The notes beneath the pieces are model-generated. The model made no database searches and had not been told where the DNA came from. It saw only the letters and a list, made by a program, of their open reading frames with translations. This document shows, piece by piece, positions 24,580 through 33,535 of a stretch of DNA of 64,000 nucleotides. The first letter of the stretch is position 1; each line of letters starts with the position of its first letter. Source of the DNA: Actinacidiphila paucisporea (GTDB taxonomy: Bacteria > Actinomycetota > Actinomycetes > Streptomycetales > Streptomycetaceae); NCBI RefSeq assembly GCF_900142575.1, contig NZ_FRBI01000002.1, positions 248,001-312,000 of the forward strand, given 5' to 3'. Made by a program: the position numbers and the translations under genes.

Positions 24580-27150
24580 GTGCCTGGTACGAACCTCACG
24601 CGCGAGGAGGCGCAGCAGCGGGCGGCTCTGCTGACTGTGGACGGCTATGGGATCGAGCTTGACCTGAGCGGCGCCCAGCAGGGCGGCACGTTCCGGTCGC
24701 GGACCACGGTGCGGTTCGACGTGGCCGGGGACGGTGGGGCGAGCTTCATCGACCTGGTGGCGCCCGAAGTGCTCGAAGTGGTGCTCAACGGGAAGTCGCT
24801 CGATCCGGCCGAGGTCTTCAAGGACTCGCGGATCGCGCTGGACTCGCTGCGGGGCGGGAGCAACGAGCTGCTGGTGGTGGCGGACTGCGCGTACACCAAC
24901 ACCGGCGAGGGACTGCACCGCTTCGTCGACCCGGTGGACAAGCAGGCGTATCTGTACACGCAGTTCGAGGTGCCGGACGCGCGCCGGGTCTTCGCGAGCT
25001 TCGAGCAGCCTGACCTGAAGGCGACGTTCGCCTTCACGGTGAAGGCGCCGCAGGGCTGGACGGTCATCTCCAACTCGCCGACGCCCGAGCCGTCGGCCGA
25101 CGGGGTGTGGACCTTCGAGCCGACCCCGCGGATGTCGTCGTATGTCACCGCGCTGATCGCCGGTCCGTACACCTCGGTGCACGGCAGCTGGGAGGGCGAC
25201 GGCCGCAGCGTGCCGCTGGGCGTCTACTGCCGGCCCTCGCTGGCCGAGCACCTGGACGCTGAGGCGATCTTCGAGGTCACCCGGATGGGCTTCGACTGGT
25301 TCCAGGAGAAGTTCGACTACGCCTACCCGTTCGCGAAGTACGACCAGCTGTTCGTGCCGGAGTTCAACGCGGGCGCGATGGAGAATGCCGGCGCGGTCAC
25401 CATCAGGGACCAGTACGTCTTCCGGTCAAAGGTGACCGACGCGGCGTACGAGATGCGGGCCGAGACGATCCTGCACGAGCTGGCCCACATGTGGTTCGGC
25501 GACCTGGTCACCATGGAGTGGTGGAACGACCTGTGGCTGAACGAGTCGTTCGCCACCTACACCTCGATCGCCTGCCAGGCGCACGCCGAGGGCTCCCGCT
25601 GGCCGCACTCGTGGACGACGTTCGCCAACACGATGAAGACCTGGGCCTACCGGCAGGACCAGCTGCCCTCGACGCACCCGATCATGGCGGAGATCAACGA
25701 CCTGGAGGACGTGCTCGTCAACTTCGACGGGATCACGTACGCCAAGGGCGCCTCGGTGCTCAAGCAGCTGGTCGCGTACGTCGGGATGGACGAGTTCTTC
25801 GCCGGCGTGCAGGCCTACTTCAAGCGGCACGCGTGGGGGAACACCCGGCTGACCGACCTGCTGGGCGCGCTGGAGGAGACCTCAGGGCGCGACCTCAAGG
25901 CCTGGTCGAGGGCATGGCTGGAGACCGCGGGCATCAACGTGCTGCGGCCCGAGGTCGCGGTGGACGCCGACGGCATCCTGACGTCGTTCGCGGTCCGGCA
26001 GGAGGCGCCCGCGCTGCCCGCCGGGGCCAAGGGCGAGCCGGTGCTGCGGCCGCACCGCATCGCCGTCGGGCTCTACGACCTGCGCGACGGCGTGCTGGTG
26101 CGCACCGACCGCATCGAGCTGGACGTGGACGGCGAGCTGACCGACGTGCCGTTCACCGCGGGCGCCCGCCGCCCCGACGTGATCCTGCTCAACGACGACG
26201 ACCTGTCCTACGCCAAGGTGCGGCTCGACGAGCAGTCGCTCGCCGTGGTCCGCGACCACGTGGGCGACTTCACCGAGTCGCTGCCCCGCGCGCTGATCTG
26301 GGCGTCGGCCTGGGACATGACGCGGGACGGCGAGCTGGCCACCCGCGACTACCTGGAGCTGGTGCTGCACGGCATCGGCAAGGAGTCCGACATCGGCGTG
26401 GTGCAGTCCCTGCACCGCCAGGTGAAGCTGGCCCTCGACCTGTACGCCGACCCGGCGTGGCGGGAGACCGGGCTGGCCCGCTGGACCGCCGCCGCCCAGG
26501 AGCACCTGGCCGCCGCGGCCGGCGGCAGCGACCACCAGCTGGCGTGGGCCAGGGCGTTCGCCGCGACCGCCCGCACCCCCGAGCAGCTGGACGTCCTCGC
26601 CGGGCTGCTGGACGGCACGGTCACCTACGAGGGCCTGGCCGTCGACACCGACCTGCGCTGGGCGCTGCTCAACCGGCTCGCCGCGACCGGGCGCGCGGAC
26701 GACCGGGCGATCGAGGCGGAGCTGGCCCTCGACCCGACGTCCGCGGGCGAGCAGCACGCCGCCGCGGCGCGGGCCGCCCGGCCGACCGAGGCGGCCAAGG
26801 CCGAGGTGTGGGCCACGGTCGTCGAGGCCGACACCCTGCCGAACGCGATGCAGGAGGCCGTCATCGGCGGCTTCGTGCAGACCGACCAGCGCGACCTGCT
26901 CGCGCCGTACAGCGAGCGGTATTTCGCCGCGATCAAGCAGGTGTGGGCGGACCGCAGCAACGAGATGGGCCAGCAGATCGTCGTCGGCCTCTTCCCCACG
27001 CTCCAGGTCTCGCAGGCCACCTTGGACGCGACCGACGCGTGGCTGGCGAGCACCGAGCCGGTGCCGGCGCTGCGCCGGCTGGTCGTCGAGGCGCGCGCGG
27101 GCGTCGAGCGCGCGCTGCGCGCCCAGGCCGCGGACGCCGCGGCCGGCTGA
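24580..27150 (+). CDS. pepN: Aminopeptidase N (M1 metallopeptidase)
   Basis: An 856-residue zinc aminopeptidase that removes N-terminal residues from peptides in the cytoplasm. The substrate-anchoring GAMEN motif is at 265-269 and the zinc motif HELAH at 299-303, with the third ligand in LWLNESFA. An ERAP1-like helical C-terminal domain follows. There is no signal peptide. The GTG at 24580 is preferred over the ATG at 24544 because AAGGAG lies 9 bases before it. A paralogue of similar size lies at 41900-44527. Confidence 0.95.
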   Translation: MPGTNLTREEAQQRAALLTVDGYGIELDLSGAQQGGTFRSRTTVRFDVAGDGGASFIDLVAPEVLEVVLNGKSLDPAEVFKDSRIALDSLRGGSNELLVVADCAYTNTGEGLHRFVDPVDKQAYLYTQFEVPDARRVFASFEQPDLKATFAFTVKAPQGWTVISNSPTPEPSADGVWTFEPTPRMSSYVTALIAGPYTSVHGSWEGDGRSVPLGVYCRPSLAEHLDAEAIFEVTRMGFDWFQEKFDYAYPFAKYDQLFVPEFNAGAMENAGAVTIRDQYVFRSKVTDAAYEMRAETILHELAHMWFGDLVTMEWWNDLWLNESFATYTSIACQAHAEGSRWPHSWTTFANTMKTWAYRQDQLPSTHPIMAEINDLEDVLVNFDGITYAKGASVLKQLVAYVGMDEFFAGVQAYFKRHAWGNTRLTDLLGALEETSGRDLKAWSRAWLETAGINVLRPEVAVDADGILTSFAVRQEAPALPAGAKGEPVLRPHRIAVGLYDLRDGVLVRTDRIELDVDGELTDVPFTAGARRPDVILLNDDDLSYAKVRLDEQSLAVVRDHVGDFTESLPRALIWASAWDMTRDGELATRDYLELVLHGIGKESDIGVVQSLHRQVKLALDLYADPAWRETGLARWTAAAQEHLAAAAGGSDHQLAWARAFAATARTPEQLDVLAGLLDGTVTYEGLAVDTDLRWALLNRLAATGRADDRAIEAELALDPTSAGEQHAAAARAARPTEAAKAEVWATVVEADTLPNAMQEAVIGGFVQTDQRDLLAPYSERYFAAIKQVWADRSNEMGQQIVVGLFPTLQVSQATLDATDAWLASTEPVPALRRLVVEARAGVERALRAQAADAAAG

Positions 27151-27158
27151 CCGCGGGC

Positions 27159-27188
27159 GGAGTCCCGGGCGTCGCGGCCCGGGACTCC
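27159..27188 (+). terminator. Hairpin terminator after pepN
   Basis: A 12-bp stem, GGAGTCCCGGGC and GCCCGGGACTCC, around the 6-base loop GTCGCG, beginning 9 bases after the pepN stop. No clear T-run follows. Confidence 0.75.
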
Positions 27189-27512
27189 CGCCGCCGTTGG
27201 CGGGGTCCCAGATCCCGCCCTGACGTCCGGTGTCGTGCCGACGGCACCCGGCGTCGATGGCTGGACCTGCGTCCGTCCGGGGGCGCGGCGGGATATGGAC
27301 GGCGAGTCGACGTGTGACCGGTGCGACGGTGATGTGTGGTGGGCGGCGTCGGGTAAGAGGGCGGCGAAGGCGGCAGAAAAGGGCGGCCGACTGTTTCCGG
27401 CCCGCCGGCCCGCTCGTTGACCAGCCGTCCCTACCCGCCCACGGCGCCTCCCCGGAAGAGTTCCGGAGGGTCCGTGACGAGGACCCGCACCGAAGCTCAG
27501 GGAGGGACGTCC
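27189..27512. other. Non-coding stretch between pepN and the phospholipase gene
   Basis: Apart from the terminator just before it, this gap holds only the presumed promoter of the following gene. TTGACC at 27417-27422 resembles a -35 box but no matching -10 is clear. A 61-codon ORF at 27235-27420 has no ribosome site or recognisable features and is not called. Confidence 0.4.
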
Positions 27513-28928
27513 ATGGCCGGGCCGACGCGCCGCAGACTCCTCGGATCGGCGGCCGGCGCCGCGGCGCTGACCCTGCTGCCCCCCAGTGTGCAGGCCGCCG
27601 TCGCCGCCGGGCCGCCGCGGCGCGGCTCGCTGCGCGACATCGAGCACGTCGTCCTGCTGATGCAGGAGAACAGGTCCTTCGACCACTACTTCGGCACGCT
27701 GTCCGGCGTGCGCGGCTTCGCCGACCCGCACGCCAAGCGGCTGTCCACCGGCCGCTCGGTCTTCCACCAGCCCGACGCGGTCAACCCCGACGGCTACATG
27801 CTGCCCTTCCACCTGGACACCAGGTCCACCAGCGCCCAGGCGATCCCGTCCACCAGCCACGCCTTCACGGTGCAGCACCAGGCGTGGAACAACGGCGAGA
27901 TGGACCAGTGGCTGCCCGCCCACCGCAAGGCGGACGGCGTGAACGGCCCCTACGTGATGGGCTATTACACCCGCGAGGACATCCCCTTCCAGTTCGCCCT
28001 CGCCGAGACCTTCACCGTCTGCGACAACTACTTCTGCTCGGTGATGGGCCCCACCTGGCCGAACCGGCTGTACTGGATGACCGGCACGGTCGACCCCGGC
28101 GGCACCAGGGGCGGCCCGGTGATCTCCAACTCCGCGCCCGTGCCGTACACCTGGACCACCTACGCCGAGCGCTTGCAGGCGGCCGGCGTCGACTGGCGGG
28201 TCTACCAGCAGGCCGACAGCTACGGCACCAACATGCTGGCGCAGTTCCAGCGGTTCAGGGACGCCAGACCGGGCGATCCCCTGTACGACCGCGGGATGGC
28301 CGCCCGGCCCGAGGGCACCTTCGAGGACGACGCCCGCAACGGCCGGCTGCCGGCCGTCTCCTGGATCCTGCCGACCAGCTACCAGTCCGAGCACCCCGAC
28401 TACCTGCCCGCCGCCGGAGCGGACTTCGTGGCCGCCAAGCTGGAGGCCATCGCCTCCCACCCCGAGGTGTGGGCCAAGACCGCCTTCATCCTCAACTACG
28501 ACGAGAACGACGGCCTGTTCGACCACGTCGTGCCGCCCACCCCGAAGGCCGGCACCCCCGACGAGTTCGTGCGCGGCGTGCCCGTGGGCGGCGGTTTCCG
28601 GGTCCCGGCGATCGTCGTGTCGCCGTGGACGGTGGGCGGCTGGGTCGCGGGCGAGGCCTTCGACCACACGTCCGTGCTGCAGTTCCTCGAACGCTTCACC
28701 GGCGTCGAGGAGCCCAACATCAGCCAGTGGCGCCGCCGCACGTTCGGCGACCTGACCTCGGCCTTCCGCTTCCACGACGAGCGGCCGCGGCCGCCGCGGC
28801 TGCCCGCCGGCACCGCCGAGCAACTGGCCGAGGCCGAGCGGGAGGTCGCCACGCTCCCGAGGCCGGCGCTGCCCGGGGCGGACCAGTCCTTCCCGCACCA
28901 GGAACCCGGCCGCCGCCCGCACACGTGA
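27513..28928 (+). CDS. Tat-exported phospholipase C / phosphoesterase family protein
   Basis: A 471-residue exported hydrolase of the non-haemolytic phospholipase C and acid phosphatase superfamily. The N-terminus is a twin-arginine signal (GPTRRRLLGSAAGAAALTLL). The family hallmark HVVLLMQENRSFDHYFGTLS follows at about residue 45, with later metal-binding segments NYDENDGLFDHV and EAFDHTSVLQFLE. Members hydrolyse phosphatidylcholine or other phosphoesters outside the cell. The ATG at 27513 follows GGGAGGG; in-frame upstream sequence would bury the Tat motif. It is convergent with the MFS gene, 7 bp apart. Confidence 0.9.
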   Translation: MAGPTRRRLLGSAAGAAALTLLPPSVQAAVAAGPPRRGSLRDIEHVVLLMQENRSFDHYFGTLSGVRGFADPHAKRLSTGRSVFHQPDAVNPDGYMLPFHLDTRSTSAQAIPSTSHAFTVQHQAWNNGEMDQWLPAHRKADGVNGPYVMGYYTREDIPFQFALAETFTVCDNYFCSVMGPTWPNRLYWMTGTVDPGGTRGGPVISNSAPVPYTWTTYAERLQAAGVDWRVYQQADSYGTNMLAQFQRFRDARPGDPLYDRGMAARPEGTFEDDARNGRLPAVSWILPTSYQSEHPDYLPAAGADFVAAKLEAIASHPEVWAKTAFILNYDENDGLFDHVVPPTPKAGTPDEFVRGVPVGGGFRVPAIVVSPWTVGGWVAGEAFDHTSVLQFLERFTGVEEPNISQWRRRTFGDLTSAFRFHDERPRPPRLPAGTAEQLAEAEREVATLPRPALPGADQSFPHQEPGRRPHT

Positions 28929-28935
28929 GTCCCCC

Positions 28936-30273
28936 CTAGCCGTGCGCGGCGGTGCGGGGCACGGCCGGCGGGGCCGGTGCGGGTCGCGCCGCGGTGTGCG
29001 GGCGGTCCTGGCCGGCGGGCGGCCGGCCCGGGAGGTTGACGGCCTCGGCGGGCAGCACCCGCTCCAGGCGGAGCAGCAGTGCCGCGGCGGTCAGCGCCGT
29101 GCCGACCAGCAGCAGCCAGGGGAGCCGGGCGTCGGCCGCGGTCAGCGCGGTGAACAGGGACGGGGCCAGGATCGAGGCCAGCGACCAGGACAGCTGGTAG
29201 GCGGCCATGTAGCGGCCGCGCAGCGACTCGGGGGCCGCCGCGACGGCCAGCGAACCCGCCGCCGGGTTGTGCACCGTCTCGGCCACCGTGTAGAGGGTGA
29301 CCAGCGCGAGCAGCAGGCCCGCCGTGGCCCAGCCGGCCTGCGGCCGTACGGTCGCGAGCAGCGCGAGCCCGGCGAAGGAGGCCGCGAAGATCAGCGCGCC
29401 CAGTGCCGCCGCCCGGGTGCGGCGGGCGCCGCTGCGGCGGCCCAGCCGGGCGATGTGGACCCCGCCGGCCGCGCACAGCACGGTGTTGAGCGTGAAGGCG
29501 GCGCCGGTCAGCGACTGGGCGCCGTGCAGCGGCCCGGCGATGAAGAGCGGGAAGAGCACCGACAGGGCCGAATAGCCCAGGGCGGTGAGGAAGTTGGCGC
29601 CGGTCAGGGCGAGGAAGGGGCGGTCCGCGAAGACCACGCGGTAGCCGGCCCCGGCCGTGGGCGCCTGCTGCGCCGCCTGGCGGGCGGGCGCCTTCACCCG
29701 CCGCATCAGCAGCCAGGCGACGGCGAAGCTCGCCGCGTTCAGCCAGGCCGCGGCGACGAAGCCGCGGTCGCCGGCGACGGTGACCACCAGGGAGGCCAGC
29801 AGCGCGCCCGCGCCGAGGCCGCCGTTGCGCAGCGCACGGGAGGCGGCCTGCAGCCGGTCCCGGTCCGCGCCGGCGGCGACCTCGCCGATCCAGGACTGCT
29901 GCACGGCGGGGAAGGCGCGGTCGCCGAAGGCCGTGCCGAGCGCGACGGCGGCGAAGGCGGGCAGCGCCGTGGCGAGGGGGTAGAGCGCGAAGCCGGTGCC
30001 GCGCACCCCGTAGAGCACCAGCTGCACCCGCCGGGCGCCGTATCTGTCCACGGCGGCTCCCGCGAGGGGCAGCGCCGCCATGCCGATCAGCCCGACGGCG
30101 GTGAGCACGGCGCCGACCACGGCGAAGGACAGCCCGGTGATGTGGTGGAAGAAGACCAGGCTGAACGGGACGTACATCCCGGAGCCGACCGCGTCCACGG
30201 CCATCGCGCCGAGCATGGCCTTCTCGCCCGGCAGGCGGTCGGTGGCGGTGGCGGGTGTGCGCTTCGGCAGCAT
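28936..30273 (-). CDS. MFS transporter, probable drug or metabolite exporter
   Basis: A 445-residue major facilitator protein with about twelve hydrophobic segments and the loop 2-3 motif GAAVDRYGARRV. It begins after a short polar N-terminus (MLPKRTPATATDRLPGEK). The divergent MarR-type gene and shared operator region suggest an exporter under MarR control. The substrate cannot be predicted. The start ATG at 30273 follows GGGGGA. Confidence 0.88.
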   Translation of the reverse strand: MLPKRTPATATDRLPGEKAMLGAMAVDAVGSGMYVPFSLVFFHHITGLSFAVVGAVLTAVGLIGMAALPLAGAAVDRYGARRVQLVLYGVRGTGFALYPLATALPAFAAVALGTAFGDRAFPAVQQSWIGEVAAGADRDRLQAASRALRNGGLGAGALLASLVVTVAGDRGFVAAAWLNAASFAVAWLLMRRVKAPARQAAQQAPTAGAGYRVVFADRPFLALTGANFLTALGYSALSVLFPLFIAGPLHGAQSLTGAAFTLNTVLCAAGGVHIARLGRRSGARRTRAAALGALIFAASFAGLALLATVRPQAGWATAGLLLALVTLYTVAETVHNPAAGSLAVAAAPESLRGRYMAAYQLSWSLASILAPSLFTALTAADARLPWLLLVGTALTAAALLLRLERVLPAEAVNLPGRPPAGQDRPHTAARPAPAPPAVPRTAAHG

Positions 30274-30308
30274 GGCGGTCCCCCGTTAAGTAGGTCAGCG
30301 GTAACTAG

Positions 30309-30320
30309 CTTAGTGCTAAG
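30309..30320. promoter_or_regulatory. Inverted repeat CTTAG-TG-CTAAG in the MFS/MarR intergenic region
   Basis: A 12-base palindrome with two central bases, in an AT-rich island that breaks the local GC bias. A half-site CTTAG recurs at 30324-30328. It is probably a binding site for the adjacent MarR protein or part of the MFS promoter. Confidence 0.6.
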
Positions 30321-30331
30321 TGGCTTAGCGT

Positions 30332-30346
30332 CAAGCAAGTTGCTTG
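30332..30346. promoter_or_regulatory. Perfect inverted repeat CAAGCAA-G-TTGCTTG, likely MarR operator
   Basis: Two exact 7-base arms with a 1-base spacer, 33 bases before the MarR start and near the MFS promoter side. CAAGCAA/TTGCTTG arms are typical of MarR-family operators, so it may repress both genes. Confidence 0.7.
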
Positions 30347-30378
30347 CGACCGAGCGGGCAGCGGCCGATACTGGGGGA

Positions 30379-30867
30379 ATGGACGCGGATGCGGTGGATG
30401 CGATCACCGGGCAGTGGGCCGTGGAGCGGCCCGAGATCGACACTCTCGCCATGGCCGTCTTCGGCCGGGTCTACCGCATCGCGCGGGCGATGGGGGACCG
30501 GATGGAGGCGGAGTATCTGCGGTACGGCATCGGGCGGGGCGAGTTCGACGTCCTCGGCACCCTGCGGAGGGCGGGGGCGCCCTACACGCTGTCGCCGCGC
30601 GAGCTGTCCGCGACGCTGATGCTCACCACTGGGGGGATGACGGGGCGGCTGGACAAACTGGAGCGCGCCGGGCTCCTGGTGAGGGCACCCGATCCCCACG
30701 ACCGGCGCGGGCTGCGGGTCTCGCTCACCGAGCGCGGCATAACCGTCGTCGACGAGGCGCTGGTGGCCGGGCTCGCCGTTCAGCAGGCCGCGCTGTCCGC
30801 GCTGGAGCCGGACGAGGCGGAGGCGCTCGACGCGCTCCTGCGGCGGCTGCTTGCCGCGTCCCAGTGA
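30379..30867 (+). CDS. MarR-family transcriptional regulator
   Basis: A 162-residue winged-helix repressor. Helices include GEFDVLGTLRRAG and the recognition region ATLMLTTGGMTGRLDKLERAGL, then the wing VRAPDPHDRRGLRVSLTERG. Length is typical. It is transcribed divergently from the MFS gene across 105 bp holding two palindromes. GATACT, 6 bases before the ATG, resembles a -10 box and would give a leaderless or near-leaderless mRNA; GGGGGA also abuts the start. Confidence 0.92.
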   Translation: MDADAVDAITGQWAVERPEIDTLAMAVFGRVYRIARAMGDRMEAEYLRYGIGRGEFDVLGTLRRAGAPYTLSPRELSATLMLTTGGMTGRLDKLERAGLLVRAPDPHDRRGLRVSLTERGITVVDEALVAGLAVQQAALSALEPDEAEALDALLRRLLAASQ

Positions 30868-30891
30868 GACCCGGGCGGGCGGCTGCCGCCT

Positions 30892-30960
30892 GACACGCCG
30901 TCCCGGCCGAACGCACGGTTCATCGCGCGGGACGCGCCGTCCCGGCCCAACGCGCTGTTC
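30892..30960. repeat. Imperfect 30-bp direct repeat
   Basis: 30892-30921 and 30931-30960 match at 26 of 30 positions (core CGCCGTCCCGGCC). It lies in the gap between the MarR gene and the small membrane protein gene, and looks like a decayed local duplication. No hairpin or coding role was seen. Confidence 0.55.
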
Positions 30961-31026
30961 CCCGCGTCCCCGAAAGGTGCCCTCGCGGGCGGTGGGGGAG
31001 CGGGGAGGGTCGCGCGGCCGGGAGGG

Positions 31027-31269
31027 TCAGCCCTGCTGCTGCTTGCGGGTCTTGTCCGTGGCCATGACCAGGCCGGCGATGACGCCGAAGAGCACCAGGG
31101 GAATGGCGACGAAAAGGCCGAGGGTCTGGATGACGCTCAGACCCGGGCCCGGGTCGTCGCCGTCGTCGCGCGTCAGGGCGAACGCGGGGGACGACAGCAG
31201 GAGCATCACGGTGGTGGCCGCGGTGACGACGCCGGCGCGCATGACCTTCTTGTTGAGCATCTTGTCCAC
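31027..31269 (-). CDS. Small membrane protein of unknown function
   Basis: An 80-residue protein. It has an N-terminal signal-like segment (RAGVVTAATTVMLLLSSPAFA), a short acidic extracytoplasmic loop (RDDGDDPGPG) and one membrane helix (LFVAIPLVLFGVIAGLVMA), ending in a basic tail DKTRKQQQG. The start may be GTG 31269 or ATG 31260; neither has a good ribosome site. It lies 48 bp after malQ. Two hydrophobic segments and coherent topology support a real gene. The function is unknown. Confidence 0.7.
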   Translation of the reverse strand: MDKMLNKKVMRAGVVTAATTVMLLLSSPAFALTRDDGDDPGPGLSVIQTLGLFVAIPLVLFGVIAGLVMATDKTRKQQQG

Positions 31270-31317
31270 GTGGCCAATGTAGTGACCGGCTCGGGAGCCC
31301 GCTCGCCCGGGGGTGCT

Positions 31318-33372
31318 TTAGGGTTCGCCGGCCGGGTCGAGGGCGCGGCGGACCTCGTCGGCCAGGGTGTGCAGGCGGCGGGAGGCGGCGAGCTGTTCGA
31401 GGGTGAGGGGATTGCCCTCGGGGTCGGCCACCGGGAGCCGCCAGTTCGGATACTGGTCCCAGGTGCCCGGCAGGTTCTGCGGGCGGCGGTCGCCCACCCC
31501 GTCGGGCAGCCACACGCCGACCATCCGGGCCGGGGTGGCGGCCAGGAAGCGGTGCACGGCCTTGACGACGGCCTCCTCGTCGGCCGCGCCCTCGGGCAGC
31601 AGGCCGAGCCGGCCCAGCAGCGCGATCCACTCGGCGACCTCGGCGGCGTCCTCCGTCTGCTCCTGCTCCAGCGGCCGGGTGAGCAGCCCGAGCCGGTGCC
31701 GCAGCTCGACGTGCTCGCCGGTGAGCCGGGCGGCGGTGCTCGGCAGGTCGTGGGTGGTCGCGGTGGCCAGGCAGGCCTCGCGCCACTTCTCCGGCGGCAG
31801 CGGGCGGCGGTCGGCGTGCTCGCCCTCGTAGTCGCGCTCGAACCACAGGACGGAGGTGCCGAGGATGCCGCGGTCGGAGAGCTGCCGCCTGACCCCGGGC
31901 TCGACCGTGCCCAGGTCCTCGCCGATGACGACCGCGCCGGCCTCGTGCGCCTCAAGGGCCAGCAGGCCGAGCATCGCCTCCGCGTCGTAGCGCACATACG
32001 TGCCCTCGGTGGGCGGGCGGCCCTCCGGCACCCACCACAGCCGGAACAGTCCCATCACATGGTCGATCCGCAGCCCGCCGGCATGCCGCAGCATCCGGGC
32101 GATCAGGTCGCGGTAGGGGGCGTAGCCGGTGGCGGCGAGCGCGTCGGGGCGCCAGGGCGGCAGGCCCCAGTCCTGGCCGCGGGCGTTGAAGGCGTCCGGC
32201 GGCGCCCCGGTCGACATGCCCCTGGCCAGCACGTCCTGCATCGACCAGGCGTCGGAGCCGGCCGGGTGCACGCCGACCGCCAGGTCGTGCACCACGCCGA
32301 TCGGCATCCCGGCGTCCCGCGCGGCCCGCTGGGCGGCGGCCAGCTGGCTGTCCGTCAGCCAGCTCAGCCAGCAGTGGAAGTCGATCCGCTCCAGATGCCG
32401 GCTGCGCAGCCTGGCCACCTGGGTGGAACGCGGGTCGCGCAGCGCCGCCGGCCACTTCTGCCAGTCGGGCCCGTGCAGTTCGGCCAGCGTCGACCAGGTG
32501 GCGTGGTCGTCGAGCGCCTGGCCCTGCGCGGCCAGGAAGTCGGCGTACGCGGCCCGCCGGCCGGGGCTGAGCGGCACCTCGCGCAGCACTTCGAGGGCCT
32601 GGGCCTTCAGCTCCCAGACCGCGTCCCGGTCGATGAGCATGCCCTTGAGCAGCACGTTGTCCCGCAGGGCCGCGGCTTTCGCCAGCAGCCGGCCGACCCG
32701 CTCGCGGGCCTCGCCGGACAGATACGCGTACTCCGGGACCTCCTCGATCCGCAGATACACCGGGTCGGGGAAGCGCCGCGAGGAGGGGCGGTACGGCGAC
32801 GGGTCGGTGGGGTGTCCCGGCACCGCCGCGTGCAGCGGGTTGATCTGGAGGAAGCCGGCGCCCAGCGCCCGCCCCGACCAGGCCGCCAGCTCCGCCAGGT
32901 CGCCCAGGTCACCCATGCCCCAGGACCGCTGGGACAGCGTCGAATACAGCTGCGCCATGAAGCCGAACGTCCGCTCCCGCGGCCCGCCGACCCGCTCCGG
33001 CGCCACCACCAGGTCGCCCCTGGCGGCCCGGCCGTCCGGGGCCGCCGCCCGCAGCACGTAGCGCCCTGGCGCCCGCGGCACCCCCTCCAGGCGCTCGCCC
33101 GCCGCCGTCTCGACGCTGATGTCGGTGCCCTCCGGCAGGCCGGTCAGCGGCTGCCCGGCGCGCAGCACCGTGCAGGGCGCCAGCAGGCGGTGGGCGGTAC
33201 GCAGTTCGTACGCGGCCAGGGCGTCCCGCACCGCGTGGGGCGTCGAGGCGTCCACGCCCAGGGCGGCCAGCACCGCCACCACCGTCTCCTCGGAGACCTT
33301 GACCTCCTGCCCGGGCGCCGGGTGGTACGTCACATCCACGCCGTGCAGCGTCGCGAGCCGTGCCCGGTCCAT
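31318..33372 (-). CDS. malQ: 4-alpha-glucanotransferase (amylomaltase)
   Basis: A 684-residue GH77 enzyme that transfers alpha-1,4-glucan segments and releases glucose during maltodextrin or glycogen metabolism in the cytoplasm. GH77 motifs are visible: LRIDHVMGLFRLWWVPEG (nucleophile Asp), VIGEDLGTVEPGVRRQL (acid/base Glu) and TTHDLPSTAARLTGEH. An N-terminal extension of about 150 residues is usual for actinobacterial MalQ. The ATG at 33372 is chosen since GGCGGAGG lies 4 bases before it; ATG 33399 would give 9 more residues. Confidence 0.94.
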   Translation of the reverse strand: MDRARLATLHGVDVTYHPAPGQEVKVSEETVVAVLAALGVDASTPHAVRDALAAYELRTAHRLLAPCTVLRAGQPLTGLPEGTDISVETAAGERLEGVPRAPGRYVLRAAAPDGRAARGDLVVAPERVGGPRERTFGFMAQLYSTLSQRSWGMGDLGDLAELAAWSGRALGAGFLQINPLHAAVPGHPTDPSPYRPSSRRFPDPVYLRIEEVPEYAYLSGEARERVGRLLAKAAALRDNVLLKGMLIDRDAVWELKAQALEVLREVPLSPGRRAAYADFLAAQGQALDDHATWSTLAELHGPDWQKWPAALRDPRSTQVARLRSRHLERIDFHCWLSWLTDSQLAAAQRAARDAGMPIGVVHDLAVGVHPAGSDAWSMQDVLARGMSTGAPPDAFNARGQDWGLPPWRPDALAATGYAPYRDLIARMLRHAGGLRIDHVMGLFRLWWVPEGRPPTEGTYVRYDAEAMLGLLALEAHEAGAVVIGEDLGTVEPGVRRQLSDRGILGTSVLWFERDYEGEHADRRPLPPEKWREACLATATTHDLPSTAARLTGEHVELRHRLGLLTRPLEQEQTEDAAEVAEWIALLGRLGLLPEGAADEEAVVKAVHRFLAATPARMVGVWLPDGVGDRRPQNLPGTWDQYPNWRLPVADPEGNPLTLEQLAASRRLHTLADEVRRALDPAGEP

Positions 33373-33460
33373 CAAGCCTCCGCCTTCTTCGGGCTTCATG
33401 CGGTCGATCCCAGAGCCCTACCCCCTCCGGGATGTGCCACACCCGGCGCGCTCGGTGACG

Positions 33461-33476
33461 GTGGGGTTGTCCCCAC
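33461..33476. promoter_or_regulatory. Inverted repeat GTGGGG-TTGT-CCCCAC upstream of the ABC transporter genes
   Basis: Six-base arms with a 4-base spacer, 60 bases before the ATPase start and on the promoter side of malQ. TAGCGT at 33523-33528, 7 bases before the ATG, resembles a -10 box. The repeat is placed like an operator; the cognate regulator is unknown. Confidence 0.45.
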
Positions 33477-33535
33477 CCCTGGGAGGGCGGCGGGCGCCAT
33501 GGTTCACCCGGTCGGCACTCCGTAGCGTCGTGCAC

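Noticed and set aside
27235-27420. A 61-codon ORF in the pepN-phospholipase gap
   Set aside because: No ribosome site and no recognisable features; it overlaps the probable promoter region.
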